A stretch of 64,000 nt of DNA, from assembly GCA_947652115.1 (NCBI GenBank), contig OX393562.1, positions 16,111,717 through 16,175,716 on the forward strand, read 5' to 3'. The notes below the pieces were generated by a model, which saw only the letters and a list, made by a program, of their open reading frames with translations, was not told the origin of the DNA and made no database searches. The stretch comes from Blastomussa wellsi. Taxonomy: Eukaryota > Cnidaria > Anthozoa > Scleractinia > Plerogyridae. The translations under genes were made by a program, and so were the position numbers. Of the stretch, positions 1 to 19,792 are shown one piece after another (position 1 is the first letter of the stretch; each line of letters starts with the position of its first letter).

Positions 1-127
1 CATAATATAGTACACAAAGCTGGACCACTCAGTGTGGAATTCAAAATGCTAACATTTAGGCCACCACACACTGAATACTTCTTTTCCAAACTAGTTAACC
101 TGTCCACAGAATGAAACGAACACTCAC

Positions 128-7404
<7,277 letters not shown>

Positions 7405-8317
7405 TGGACATTCTGTAATTTTTTTTCAGCCTATAAATGTAAAAATTTGTAATTTACAATACAACATTTAAAATATCCTCTTCTGTGAAACGCAAAAAAT
7501 GATGTTTGAAGTATTAGTAAACATTATCTCTTAAACATTTCCATTTCCAGCTTAAAGCACTGGCTACTTTGAAATTCTTTGTTCAGAGAAGTTGGCGACT
7601 GTTTTGATAAATTGAAGAAATTAAGTAAAGTTCCAAACAGTCAGTTACTTTAATCAAATCAGATGCCTACGTCAAATTTTAATGAAACTCCTGCTTTGTA
7701 TTAATACGTAATTCTTCTAACTGCAATCATCATTGTCTGAAGTCTTCACTTCATCCTTTGGCATTCCGAGTTTTACGCCTCTTTCCTCTTATTGACTGCC
7801 ACTGGATCCTCGATTACATTAGCAATATTTTGACGAATTTCACTGCCAAAAAAGACAGACACAAAAAAACTGACGTCAATTTTATTTAAAAAATTGCATC
7901 CGTTATATTATTATTCTGTCACCTGAATTTGTATCATTTTCAGCTGAGATAAACCTCTACAAAAGTCCAATCCTATTTTCTTCAACATCTATAACAACTA
8001 AGTAATAACTGAACTAAAATTCGCTCAAATGTTACAGAATTCTGTTGTTAGCTGTTGTTGTACGTTATGCTAGCTTCTATTTTACCAATCGAAATCCTCA
8101 CCTCAAACAATCATCTGCAGCTGTCCAGTGATCAAAATGTCTCTCGAAGCTATTTAATTCTGCTCTGTTAAGTTAATTGCAGCTATAAAAGATTGCTCTA
8201 AGGAATAAAATACCAAATCCTAAGGAAAATTATATACATGTAACTCTAGCTCTGGGCGCCATAGTGTAGTCTCTCTTGCTACCTCATGTATTCCTACTTG
8301 AAGTGTCTCGCATACCT
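7405..8317. other. Upstream region of the R3HCC1-like gene
   Basis: An AG acceptor preceded by an A-rich tract on the minus strand (7413-7414) suggests a 5'UTR exon further right. I could not place that exon or a TATA box. No other coding sequence is visible. Confidence 0.4.
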
Positions 8318-9072
8318 ATTACGGGAAATAAACGGTCGAGATCAGAAATAAGTAACTCGTTTAAAAATTCTAATTGGTCAATATGGGAAATAAATAAGTT
8401 ACTCGTTTAAAAATACTGATTGGAAAATACGGGAAATAAGTTCTCTATTGTAACACACTGATTGGTCAAGACGGGAAATAAGTTACTCGTTTAAAAATGC
8501 TGATTGGTTGTAACGGGAAATAAGTTCGAAGCACCTATTGGTCGAGACGGGAAATAAGTTACTCATTTTAAAATGCTGATTGGTCAATACGGGAAATAAG
8601 TTCTCTGTTTTAAGCACTGATTGGTCGAGACGGGAAACAAGTTACTCGTTTTGAAATACTGATTGTTCAATACGGGAAATAAGTTCTCTGTTTTTAAAGC
8701 ACTGATTGGTCGAGACAGGAAATAAGTTACTCGTTTTGAATACTGATTGGTCAATACGGGAAATTAGGCCCCTGTTTTTAAAGCACTGACTGGTTGAGAC
8801 GGGAAATAAGTTACTTGTTTGAAAATACTGATTGACCAATACGTAGCCTGCGTAGCTGGCGGTTTATTTTGGTAGCGATCGAAGCAGGGAAAGCCGCGAA
8901 ACCGGAATCTGAACGAAGAAGCCGCGAGGGGTCTCACAGCTTCGATGCTCAGTTTCTGGCCTTTCCCTTCTTGTTTCGATTGCACGCTACCAAAAACCGC
9001 CAGAAATACAGGCTAATCGATACGGGAAGTAACTTCTGTGTTCTAAAGAATTTATTGGTCGAGACGGGAAAC
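8318..9072. repeat. Minisatellite of ~42-bp units carrying CCAAT boxes
   Basis: About thirteen diverged units of 41-46 bp follow the pattern 'cgggaaataagtt', an AT-rich middle, then 'ctgattggtc'. Two subtypes partly alternate: one with 'actcgttttaaaatactg', the other with 'tctctgtttttaaagcactg'. Ten units keep an intact ATTGG core, which is CCAAT on the minus strand. The array is interrupted at 8844-9015 by a foldback element, after which one or two units resume. Confidence 0.85.
8844..9015. mobile_element. Foldback element inserted in the CCAAT minisatellite
   Basis: The ends TAGCCTGCGTAGCTGGCGG and CCGCCAGAAATACAGGCTA are inverted copies, followed inward by 'tttattttggtagc' and its complement. 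The same terminal sequence bounds the larger element at 22796-23290. Confidence 0.7.
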
Positions 9073-10189
9073 ACTTTAAATTTATGTGGGGAGACCAAAA
9101 ATGGGAGGGGGGGGGGGGGGGGGGGGTTGAGGCGGGAAGCCTGATGCCCGTTCATGTTCCTCGGCTTGTGGACATTGATTGGCTAATATGTCGAATGTTC
9201 CGCGTCTTGTAGGCAAAATTTTGGTTAAAGTTCCACTTTTATACCAAATCAATTTTATACTTGGTTCAAATTTTAATCTTTTCAATTTTTGTTGCAATTG
9301 AAAGTTATTCCTCCCTTATCAATTAACATTTGGAACTGAGGGACTATTTGAAATAATTCAGTGGAGGTTCTGTTTTAATCTTTAATTAGCCACAGGACGA
9401 CTAATCCATTTCTATTTTACTAGTCAAATACTTCCAGGTTAAGAAGTAAACTACATGTACAAGTTTAATATAAGTTACACAAATAGGATGACTACGACTA
9501 CGAGAGCTTTTGAAACAATTACTATTACTTTCACTAACTTTAAGAAACAAATAAACCATCCAACTTTAAAGGGAACCTCTGCTCTTGACACAAGTTGAAA
9601 TTCAGTTGTTTGAAATAATGCCTGAATTACACATTTTACTTGACAAGGGAGATATAACATTTAATAATAATAACAATAACAATAAAAATAACAATAATAA
9701 TAAAAAATAGCAATAATAATCATAATCAAAGAAAATATTATCACTTTTAAATTTCTCACATATCACCATCTTAGATTTAATGACACAACTGCATTGCCTA
9801 ATTGTTTCACACAAACGAACCTCTGCTTTCTAACAATGCAATTATGTCATAAACTCCAAAATGGCGGCACACGAGATATTAAAAGTGATAATCTTTCCCA
9901 TTTATTATTATGAAATGCTATAAATCCCTTGTCCAGTAAAATTTGTTAATTTAGGAATTATTTGAAACAGGTCAAAGTGAATTTGTCTCAATAGCAGAGG
10001 TTCCAATGAGTCTGTATATATGACCCTGGAGTGTGGCTACCGTATCCAAATGAAAGCTGTGAGCTGTATTTTCAAGTGTTCCACAACTGTGGATAAACTC
10101 TACTGTGTGACCATAATTTCTACTGAAAATTGCTGAAGAGTATTTTCACGTCATGGTGCTTGCAAAATTCTTGATCAAGAGTAAACCGA
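9073..10189. other. Intergenic, no gene seen
   Basis: It contains a long G-run at 9106-9126 and an (AAT/AAC)n microsatellite at 9661-9718. No splice-supported coding sequence is visible. Confidence 0.5.
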
Positions 10190-10556
10190 GTTCGTACGCT
10201 TATTCAGGCCTAAAATTCAAGGACTTTCCAGGACCCTAATTTGAAATTTCATAGACCTCTTTTGGGCTCAATGTATATGCATGAGAGAAACGAGAGAGCA
10301 CTGGGAATGAATGTTTTACGAATTTTGATAGCAATTCAAGAAGCTTAATATACCGGTACTCTGTTTTACATAAACATTGGCTTCACTTGCCTTCAGTACT
10401 TTGAAATGTAAAGCATTGATATGTTTTTGATGTTGTCAACTAAAATCAAGGATTTTGAAGGATGAAAAACCAATTTCAAGTACTTTCAAGGCCTTGAAAT
10501 CAGAGTCTGAAATTCAAGGGTTTTCAAGCATTTTCAAGACACGTACGAACCCTGTC
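10190..10556. mobile_element. TIR element of the 'gttcgtacg' family, copy 1
   Basis: The left end 'gagttcgtacgctt' and right end 'acgtacgaaccctg' are inverted. Near both ends, blocks of 'attcaaggactttcc' and 'tttcaagg' type recur. The element at 12510-12739 shares this layout. Non-coding. Confidence 0.5.
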
Positions 10557-11228
10557 AAGACTGAAGATGACATGCTAGCAAATCAATTGGGAATTATGTA
10601 ACAACAAAAGCTGAAGAACACACTAGGGCCTTATAGGTTTGTCCCTTGTGATTTTAGTTATCTCTACAAGTCATTTACATTCTACACCAAGCAAAATTCT
10701 GCTTGAAGGAAACGATGTACAGCTTCATATACCAGCTAAGTTATGCTAACTGTGTTATGAAATACTAAAGCACTTAATATAAGATAGGGAAATTTATGTA
10801 AATTATGTACAAAGTCTGTTAATTTAGGCTGCCTAATCCGAGAACCCTGAATTTAGTAATGGTAGCAAAAGCATACAAGTACAGCTGAGAAATACTTAGG
10901 ACGACAGCAAAGAACAACTCTAGGTGTATGTATATTTTAGAGCTGCACTTCTGGACTTGACATAATTAAACAATACCTCTTGCCTTTTCTTCCATACAAC
11001 AGGGTGGTGACAACTCTAAGGAGGCCTGTTTTGGGGGAAATACAAAATTCTTCTGAGAATCTGATGATTTTGGCAGGAATCTGGACAATTGGCAAATTGT
11101 CAGGGAAAAATGGAATAATGTAGTTAAAATTTTTGTGGCGACATTCATTTACACATAGTCCTTCTTCATCAGCATTTGTTAGAGTTGTCACTCCCTGTCA
11201 CACAGTAAAGCAGTCTGGAGGATATGTT

Positions 11229-11360
11229 GTGGTTTAATTTTATCTCTGCTCTAAAATTTTTTAAGCCAGTCCGATTTTTATTTCTCATTGTCTTATGTTG
11301 ATTATCATAATCTGAAACAAAGGGATACTGGTTTAAAAAAATTTAAACCAAAACAGATAC
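11229..11360. repeat. Palindromic MITE-like repeat, copy 2
   Basis: This is a diverged copy of 4223-4370, with the same TGGTTTAATTTTATC terminus, the same 'tctcattgtct' and 'ctgaaacaaaggga' core, and a TTTAAACCA-type right end. Confidence 0.65.
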
Positions 11361-11829
11361 AATGAGAACTACAAGGTGAGCTGGAAGGCCATTGTTCTGT
11401 ACTTTACTGCCATGCCATGACACATCCATCACCACTGCAGCAAATCTGTAGTCAATTCCCAATGAAAACTCAGTGCAGAATGAATTATTATTTCCTGTGG
11501 TATACAGTGACTATCCCCACTGTGACAGGAGTTTTCTTTGCTTAACCAAAGGCTTGTGTGTATTTACAAAGTTACTCGAAAGTCAGGGCATTTCAATGTA
11601 CATCACTTGAAAGCGTTCTTTTAACTATATACTCCCATACGTCTGGTATCTGAAAAAAAGATTACATTAAAATGAGCAAAAGCTCGGAGAACTGGAGCAC
11701 TGGATAAAATATTTCACAGTTTTGATTGACATGGCAACCATAAAAAAAGAAAACAAAAACATCAATTTTTCAGAATCAGAACTGTAAATCAACAAGGGAA
11801 AACACTTTTTTCTACAAAATAGAAAGGAA

Positions 11830-12180
11830 ATTGATTATGTGGCAGATTACACTTGCTTGGGAACAACCGTTTATTCAAATGGAAAAAAAAACTGTAGAAA
11901 AAGTAAGATCAATATTTGCATGAAGGAGATCTGGATTTTACTAAACTCCCAATGTCTATGTGCAATACACTCTTTCATTCTCTTTTCCTTTCAGTTTTAC
12001 TTTACAGCTCAGATGTCTGGGGTGCATGTGACAATATGGACCAAAAGAAATGGAAAAAGGAACCCACTGAAAGACTCCATAGTCTATTTTATAAACAGCA
12101 TCTTGGTTTACATAGCAAAGCCCTGAATGTTGATTCTCGTAACAAAATGGGAAGACATTCTCTTCTTAGGGCTTTATATC
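11830..12180 (+). pseudogene. Decayed LINE reverse-transcriptase C-terminal fragment
   Basis: In two frames there are pieces typical of the end of non-LTR retrotransposon ORF2: 'ADYTCLGTTVYSNGK', then after a frame change 'LLYSSDVWGACDN' and 'TERLHSLFYKQHLGLHSKA'. The frameshift and short length show it is a relic. The clade cannot be fixed from this fragment. Confidence 0.6.
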
Positions 12181-12509
12181 CCCCCCCCCCTCCCCGCCTT
12201 CCCCCTCCCCTTAGGAAGGCCTGGTACTCAGGTTAACTTTCTCTCAAATCAATCATCTTCGTAAGAATTCTTAAATTCTGTATTGTGTGGTCCCAGAAAA
12301 TATCCATACCCCCATAGACAGTTTTTACTCATAGACCCCAACCCCACTGAAATTTCCTTTCCAGGGGGTGGTAGTAACACCTCCCCCCCCCCTTACTGGA
12401 ATTTCTGTGAGTTTTCACTGGTTTCTCCTAACCCCTGGAAAGCCCATTTTCACAAAATAGAAAAAAAATAAAACACTGTTCTTGCATTGTACATATTATT
12501 TATTTACTT

Positions 12510-12739
12510 CAGGGTTCGTACCCTAAAAAGTCATTAGACAAGGACTTTCAAGGGCACAGTTTCCATTTTTCAAGGACTCCACACACTGCAAAATCCAGTG
12601 TTAATCAGCTGCAAGTGTGCCTATCAGACAGGTAAAAGTCTAGGTTGATTGAAAGTAGCTACAAATTTCAAGGTCTTTCCAGCACTGGCTGCATTTTTAT
12701 TCTGAGATTCAAGGATTTTCAAGGTACGTGCAAACCCTG
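12510..12739. mobile_element. Non-autonomous hAT-like element with TTACTT target duplication
   Basis: It begins CAGGGTTCGTACC and ends GTACGTGCAAACCCTG. It is flanked by TTACTT at 12504-12509 and 12740-12745. CAGGG termini with a 6-8 bp duplication fit hAT elements. Internal 'caaggactttcaagg' motifs match the relative at 10190-10556. Confidence 0.6.
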
Positions 12740-13477
12740 TTACTTATGGAGATAATCACCACGTTAGTTGAACCTGAAAATATCCATCGAGACCTCAAAA
12801 AGCGAAGTCAATTAATTCAGAAACAAAAACCACTACTTAATAAAAAAGTACTCAAATTTAAACTCAAGAACACTTTTAAGTCAACTGGAAAATGCTTTCA
12901 TTCACGCAATTTCAAGTCTTTCTTTCAACAATATAATCAAATTAATTCCACTCATGCAAAAAGTAGAATCTGGATCTGTATTTTACCTCTTGAGGCAAAA
13001 CTATGAAAAACACCACAGTATTAACCTCCATAATGTTTTTGTCTCTTGCCGGCATAATCTTTTAGAATTACATGCATACATACATACATATACTTTATTT
13101 AACCTCAAATTTAGAGTAGCTTGTATCTTCGAGTTACAAGTATGATTCTTGAATTCTAGAATTCTTTTAATTATTACAAAAAAATAAATATTATGCTGTT
13201 TGAAAATAGAAGCACCCTCATCTGTCATCTGTCATTCTTATCTTTAATGATTCATCAACATATTCTCAGACCCGCCAAAAGATTCCCTTGCTCATATGTT
13301 TTCCTTGAGACAGGAAGTTCTGGATAAAAAATATCATTCACTTTGTCTTCTTTTGTAGTCACACATGTTATATTTGAATGCAGGAAATAAAATAAAAAAT
13401 ATATCAAAATGTTCTACTGAAATGTTTCTTTATTAAATTAAGAATAATTGTACACTTTATTATTAACAACAATCACC
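12740..13477. other. Intergenic and probable NF-YA 3'UTR
   Basis: A (CATA)n microsatellite lies at about 13074-13090. Several TTTATT words (AATAAA on the minus strand) lie near 13381-13460 and could serve NF-YA polyadenylation. No gene is seen. Confidence 0.4.
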
Positions 13478-16400
13478 TTATTCTGTTTGCTCAGGACCCT
13501 GATTTGTCATCTGCACTCTGTTAGGCTCAGGAGCTGGCACAACATTATGGTATGCATGTTCTTCTGGATTATGCTCCTGAGTTGGTACTATGCCTTCCTG
13601 GAATACCTGGGCATCTCCGACTTCACCATCCTGCATTCCTGGCTCACCGTCAGGTTTGGTTACAAATCTTCCTCCATTGCTCCGCCTCCTTCGACACGCA
13701 TGCTGATGCCTTGACTCATGAAGATATTTCTAAAAATTGTTTGTAGCCTTAGTTGGTAATCAGGGATAGATCGGGTGATGGAAACCTGGACACTGGTTTA
13801 TAGTGGTAGCAGAACGAAATATCCTTGCAGGTGCAGGGTTGTAAACTAAATTTTCGGGTTTACCTCGGTGTAAAAACCTTTGAGTTTTTTCTTTGTTTTT
13901 GACCTATTGTTTTTCTGTTCTATATTGTTTCGAGGTCATCTGCAAGTGTTTACTGTAACTCTTTCCAGCTCTTTTTACTTTACATGTATATTATTATACA
14001 GTGCGACCACTATTAAGTGGCCACCCTTGGGACTTTGAAAAGTAGCCGCTTAATAGAGGTTGGCTGCTTAATAGAGGTAAAATATAAATTGGACAAATAA
14101 TTCGGCCATTTAATGGAGGGTGGCCGCGAAAATATAAATTGGACAAATAATTCGGCCATTTAATGGAGGGTGGCCACGAAAATATAAATTGGACAAATAA
14201 TTCGGCCATTTAATGGAGGGTGGCCGCGAAAATATAAATTGGACAAATAATTCGGCCATTTAATGGAGGGTGGCCGCGAAAATATAAATTGGACAAATAA
14301 TTCGGTCATTTAATGGAGGGTGGCCGCTTAATAGTGGTCACACTGTACATGAAAAGCCATTTTGCTAACAGCAGTACTAGACTAAGAGAAATTCAGCAAA
14401 CAGACTGACCTTTCGAACTTTTGGTATTTTTCCCTCAGCTTCAAGCTTTGCTCTTGCTTGCCGTCTTTTTATTATTCTGTGGTATTGTTTTGCATTGACG
14501 TAAAGTGGTTCATCCAAAGTTTCCATGGCAACTGGAAGTCTCTGAGATCCTATAGCTTGTCCGTTCATCTGGTTATATACAAAGGAATGGTTAAAAACAC
14601 AGATAGTCTTTAGTTAATAAATAAATACACACTGTACATGTTCAAATCAGTGATACAAGAAGGGAGAGACAGTTGAAAGAGGTTGAACAAAATATTTTGA
14701 TCTCCTTGTGATGATTAATCAATTTACCAAAGCTGAACACACAACTATATGCGTATAATGACATGTTTGCAGCAAAACATGGGTTAGCTGAAAACAGGAG
14801 TGCCAGTATTAAGTTCAACAGCTTGCAATTTATTGCTGCAACATCTAACTGTCACAGTGGTATCTCATAAAATCTGTATGCTAAAACGATTTGATGGAAA
14901 GCTTGTATTAGAAGGGTCATGAACTGTAATATATATATGTTATTTGCCGGCTGGGAGGTCCGTATGGTGAAAAACTGTGACCGAGGTCTTGAAGCATTTT
15001 CAAGTCCGAGGTCACAGTTTTTCACCATAGGGACCGACCTTAGCCATTAAATAACTTATTTATTTTTTTCCTACTTTTTTTGGGGCAAGAAATCATAAAG
15101 TGTTTGAAAATCTTTGTTTACGTGTGCATCCAGTTGAGCCGAGCGGCGAAAATCGTTTTGTTTGCACAGTATGCATTTTATACTGCCAAGAATGATTTTA
15201 CTACAATGAACCATACTCGCCGAAACTTCACCAATAAAGAAAGAAGAATTAAAAAGCACAAATGTAGCACCAAAACAAGCTATAAAAACTGGATAAAAAT
15301 AAGTCTTATCAATGGAAATACTTTGAACTGAAAATCGATTGCCGTTTGTGTTGACATTTTTCAAGCTTCGTTACCTGAATGAAAAGCACTTCAAGACACA
15401 TTTTCCAGCTACAGACATTCGCATTTAACGAATTTATACTCATTTGTTTGATTCTAACAGCATTTATTTCGATAGACAGTTAGCGAATTTCGAAAGAGAA
15501 ACTCAGCGAACTTCCTGTACGTTTGTAGTAAGTCTTATGGCAGCCTGTGTGCGGCAAAATATACTGCGAAGATTAATTTCACTGTTATTTATGAAGACAC
15601 CTCCTCTTCTTGAATAGTAGAAAATGGAGTTCGGTTTTGACAAAATGTAGCATAGAAACACGGCGTTTTAAATGCTAACTGGAGTCTGAAAACCGGCAAC
15701 TTGCAGTGAATTACAACTGACATGAAAATCAGCGCGAACGAACAAACGACGATCCGCAAACGGCCTTGAACTAAAACTTGATTCTGTAATAAATAAAATG
15801 AATACTCGCCTTTTGGAGAACTTCAAGGCCTTTAATTCTACTGCTAATTTTTCCTTTCATTTACAAAGGTTGGGAAGCAACAATATCGATTTTTTTGTTA
15901 GCAAAACTCGTCTCGCTGCAAGATTTTTGCATCAATAGCCGTGAGCGGGAAAAAAATCTGGCCCATGGGCCGTATCGTAAAAAGCTGGACCGGTCACGTG
16001 TGCGTGATTAGCCAATCAAATTCGAGGATTTAGGATTCTGGCCCGTTCAGATGCTTGGAAAAAAATAAATAAATATGCCGCACATGTAAACCCAAAAACA
16101 AAGATTCACTTTGCTCTGTAAATTGCAGCTTATGTTTTACATTAATTTTTAGAGCATTTAAATTGGTTGACACTTGAAACATGAGAGAGGTAGTCTCATT
16201 CTTTCTCTTGAAATATGCAAGAAAACTTCATCTAAAGGAAATTTGGTCCAAAGACAGTTTGGATAGTGGTTGGACATTCACATTATATTTCCTGATAAGA
16301 AAACTAAAAAAATGTTACACGGGTTAAACATCTTGTCGATAAAATGTCTAAAAAAGCCAACATTGCTGCCAGGTACATGCTGGGCTTATGAGCATTTGAA

Positions 16401-17996
16401 CACCACTTTTAGCTCATGGATGGGAATTTGAACCGAAACTTTAAACTTCAAATGTCCAGGGTTTGCTGGGGGAGGGGGGGGGGGTGGATGTTTGATTGGC
16501 ACAATGCAGTAGGGGCAACTGTGCCCGTTTGGACAAATCTTTGTTGAAGCACTCAGGGAGCTTCAGACTTATTTCATCCAATCAAAACCGAGCGTGACCA
16601 AAACATTACATAATTTGCTTAGAAACTTCAGGGGTGAACATCAGGGACTCAATGGGCCCTTGTTTCACCAACTGATTAAGTTTAATCTCTTCCAATCAGT
16701 TACTGCTGGCCTCCCGTCCCTCTAGAAGTTTAGGTTTGTATGCCCCTGCTTTCACATGACTTGTGTCAGATACGATATAAAACTTAATGTACGCAGCTGT
16801 GCAGTGGGTCATACATGTATTTTGTGGCAAAAGCCAGTGATAATCTTAGAATTAAAACTTTGATCAGCCAAACTACAATTACAAGTGTGTAAAGAGAACC
16901 AAACTGGCATCAACTGACCTCATAAAAAAAATTCCCTTTTGGATCCTTCCGTGATCAAGAAACGCAGAATTGAAAGCTACTGTTTATAAGCTTGCCTCAT
17001 CGAAAACAGCTTGGCGTTTCGCAGCTTTCGATAACTCACGGAAGGCTGTAAAAACATTCAAGTCAAAATAGGCCACAATTTAAACTAATACGTTACAAAA
17101 ACGTTTTCAGAGGGAAAGGGCTAACTTCGAAAGCCACAGAATTGAACACAGTGAAAAACATCTGCTCCGTCGGTTCATTAAAATGCAAGGCGTAAATTAA
17201 TGTTCAAGAAAGCCAAGAGGAAAGCTTGCATGCAAGAGATAAATTTGCTGTAAATATAGTTTTTTCATTACAACAATATCTACGACGTGATTGGCATACG
17301 AAAATCCATCGTGTTCCATTCCTCGTTGTGTGCGCGTTCACTCATTTCAATACAAACAAAAGTCCAGTCATCTACATTGCCAGCGCTTAGACCAATAGCG
17401 ACGCAGTTCGAGCGATATTTCTCGATTGGACGGTTTTAAATTCACAACTTGGCCAACAGGTTGGATTTCCAGAGACCTGGTAATCTTTAAACCTCACGAG
17501 AAACCATTAATGCGAAGGGTTCGTCGCGTTTTTGGCGAAAATCCACGCCGTTGAGCGCCCAAGCGGACGCACAACAATAGTGAATGGTCCGCGTCTTTTC
17601 AGAAAGATCGAACACACGAGACAACGTTTTGTCGCCAACATCGAATCTGTACTTGAATGCTATTGGACTACAACCTTTGTTGAGTGCTATAAACCATTTA
17701 ATAATACTTACCATCGTTATTTGTCCATTTCCATTAGAAACAGCCGTTGTTGTTATTGTACCAGCCGCAGGGTTAAATTCAACGGGGTTCGCCATGAAGG
17801 TTCTCTGATCGGGACTTCCGAACATTTGTAAGGCGTGTTGTTGAGAAGGATCGACAATGTAAAGGCCTTTCCCTTGGTCAGGCTGTATAAGATTTACTGT
17901 TGTATGCGATGCAGGAACCGTGTGGGTAACCGTAGCAGTATTTTGCGGGGCATAGTTTGTTAATTGAGGGGAAGTTGGAGCAGCCTCCATCGCCAT
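13478..17996 (-). CDS. NFYA: Nuclear transcription factor Y subunit alpha, 3 coding exons
   Basis: Coding exons are 17996-17712, 14568-14410 and 13729-13478, all phase 0 with GT/AG borders, giving 231 aa. Residues about 115-145 (EPLYVNAKQYHRIIKRRQARA, then KLEAEGKIPK) are the NF-YB/NF-YC interaction helix. Residues 149-170 (YLHESRHQHACRRRRSNGGRF) are the CCAAT-contacting DNA-binding part. NF-YA joins the NF-YB/NF-YC histone-fold dimer in the nucleus to bind CCAAT boxes. The N-terminal exon is Thr/Gln/Pro-rich, and the start MAMEAAP is the Met chosen; the frame stays open upstream to 18101. The protein is shorter than vertebrate NF-YA, so an extra phase-0 exon in the 3.1-kb intron 1 cannot be excluded. 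Stop is TAA at 13480-13478. Confidence 0.92.
13999..14345. mobile_element. Tc1/mariner-type non-autonomous element with internal 50-bp repeats
   Basis: The ends CAGTGCGACCACTATTAAG and CTTAATAGTGGTCACACTG are inverted copies of about 27 bp counting the adjoining GGCCACC. A TA dinucleotide flanks each side (13997-13998 and 14346-14347). The interior has about five tandem 50-bp units ('tggccgcgaaaatataaatt' and so on). It lies in NFYA intron 2. Confidence 0.75.
14936..16083. mobile_element. Probable foldback transposable element in NFYA intron 1
   Basis: A near-perfect hairpin at 14957-15035 (arms of about 37 bp, GGTCCGTATGGTGAAAAACT and complement) starts it. 'ttatttatttttttcc' (about 15055-15071) and its inverse 'ggaaaaaaataaataa' (about 16058-16073) bracket the body. 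Small open frames inside look non-coding. Exact ends are uncertain. Confidence 0.5.
16084..17711. other. Rest of NFYA intron 1
   Basis: A G-run lies at about 16469-16484. No additional NF-YA exon, Gln-rich coding stretch or RNA gene could be recognised. Confidence 0.4.
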
Positions 17997-19792
17997 TTTT
18001 GAGTTTCTTCGATCCCTAAACTCATAAATATTTGATTGAGAACCACTGAGCTGTGAGAGAGGACTGGAGTCTAAAGTCGCAGCGCAGCCCCAGTAGCGCA
18101 AAAAAATGGCTTTTCTCTTCTTTTCTTATTAGTTTTGTGGAGAATAATTTCAAAAAGTTCTATCAGGTTTTTTTCTTTTGGGGTTGGCTATGGAGACGTT
18201 GATAAAAGACAACAGGAATTATCAGAAATATTGCGTAGCGTACCCGAGGGAGAAATCACAAATTTTCGAAGCAAAACAAAGCAGAAAAGCTCGGAAAAGA
18301 AATATCAATTTCTTTCCTTCTGAGAAAAAGATAAAAAAGCTCAATATTATTGTTTATGAAATGTAAAATAAACTTGAATCGCCTTCAGCTATTTCACTCA
18401 TTTAAGGGTACATAGACCCCCTTATATAATTTAAGCGAGTCCGTCCTCAACAGGGTATGGATATTAACGAGTCTTCCTGTACAGGGTATGGCTTCAAGAC
18501 GCTTGTCGAGTTTTAAGCATATCCGAAATCAGAAACGTTCACCAGTAGCCGTTTATTAGTCAACATTACATCATTTTCAGAACTAGACATTAGCACTTTA
18601 GTAAGAGAAAACGTTTTCCTTGGTCCCGGAGGGTATATTGTGAGGTTATTTTGGTCCTACATAGGGCCAGGGTTTCGGACCTCCAGCAACACCCCTATAC
18701 CCCAAACATGGGTCAAGTATCCCCCCAAGAAATACAACAAGTGTCCCACACCCCTAAGAAAGGATCTATTTTCAAACTCTGTCATTATAAATACATGTCT
18801 GTTAAAAAAAATAAACAGCAAAGGACCATCATTTGATAACAAAAAATGATAGACAAGTTATTTTAATTGCAGAAAATTTTTGCAGGTTTCTAGGTGGCAT
18901 TAGCATGGCTGGGCTTGTGGCATTCTAATATTTCAAAAAAACAATTATTCCAGGAGTGCGAGTTGGATACAAGTTGGCTATAACCATCTCATATCTAACA
19001 AGCGCGAGTGGAATAATCTTTCTATTAAAAGCGCCTCAAAAATATTGTACAAACATAAAAAAATTGGGAAAAATGCATTCTTTTATCCTGCAAAAAAGAC
19101 CATTCACCAACCATATTTGTAGATCAATGATATATGAGCTCAGATACCATTGTCTCTAAACCATTCAAAACCCAGGAAATTCAATATACCAAAGCTAGTT
19201 TTTAATAATAACTAATATTATGCAGACAGTCACGTGGCTCAACAAGCATTTCTATACCCTCAGAGCCATTCTGATCAACATTCACAATTGTCTTCGTATG
19301 ATAAAAAATACATTTAATATTATTTGCCTCCCAAAGACCAACTCCTGGCATCTTTATCCAAGGAAGATGGGTAGAGCAGGAGACTGCCTGCCAGGGTGAA
19401 GTATGGTGGGGCGTAGGTATGGTAGGCCTGGCAGGAACCCTGAACAAGCTTGCAAAATTAAGGGCTATGAAAATTCTGTAGGGCTTTAATTTCATCCCAG
19501 ACTGAAATTGTAGTAGTGGTAGGGGGGACAGGTTGGACTTTTGTTGGGAAGGAGAGGGGGATGGAGTACACTAGATGGAATAGAAAATTTTCACAATTGG
19601 ATTGACTATAATGGGGTTGCATTTTCAATGGAGCTGCTAGAATTTTGGAGGTAAGAAAATTATTGAGCTAGGGATTTAAAATGGCAAGATTCATGGTAAA
19701 AAATTGCTACAGTATTTAATGCTGATGTTTTGACCTTTAATATACTCCACTCTTGTCACAACTATATAGGATTTATGACATCAGGACTTGAG
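17997..19792. other. NFYA 5' flank and intergenic sequence
   Basis: It probably holds the NFYA promoter and 5'UTR near 18000-18130. The remainder has short unsupported open frames only. Confidence 0.35.

Noticed and set aside
15071..15364. 97-codon minus ORF in NFYA intron 1 as an extra NF-YA exon
   Set aside because: It lies within a foldback element, lacks NF-YA-like Gln/Thr composition, and no suitable phase-0 splice pair was seen.
17532..17831. Plus-strand ORFs opposite NFYA exon 1
   Set aside because: They are antisense to a coding exon with strong splice and frame support.
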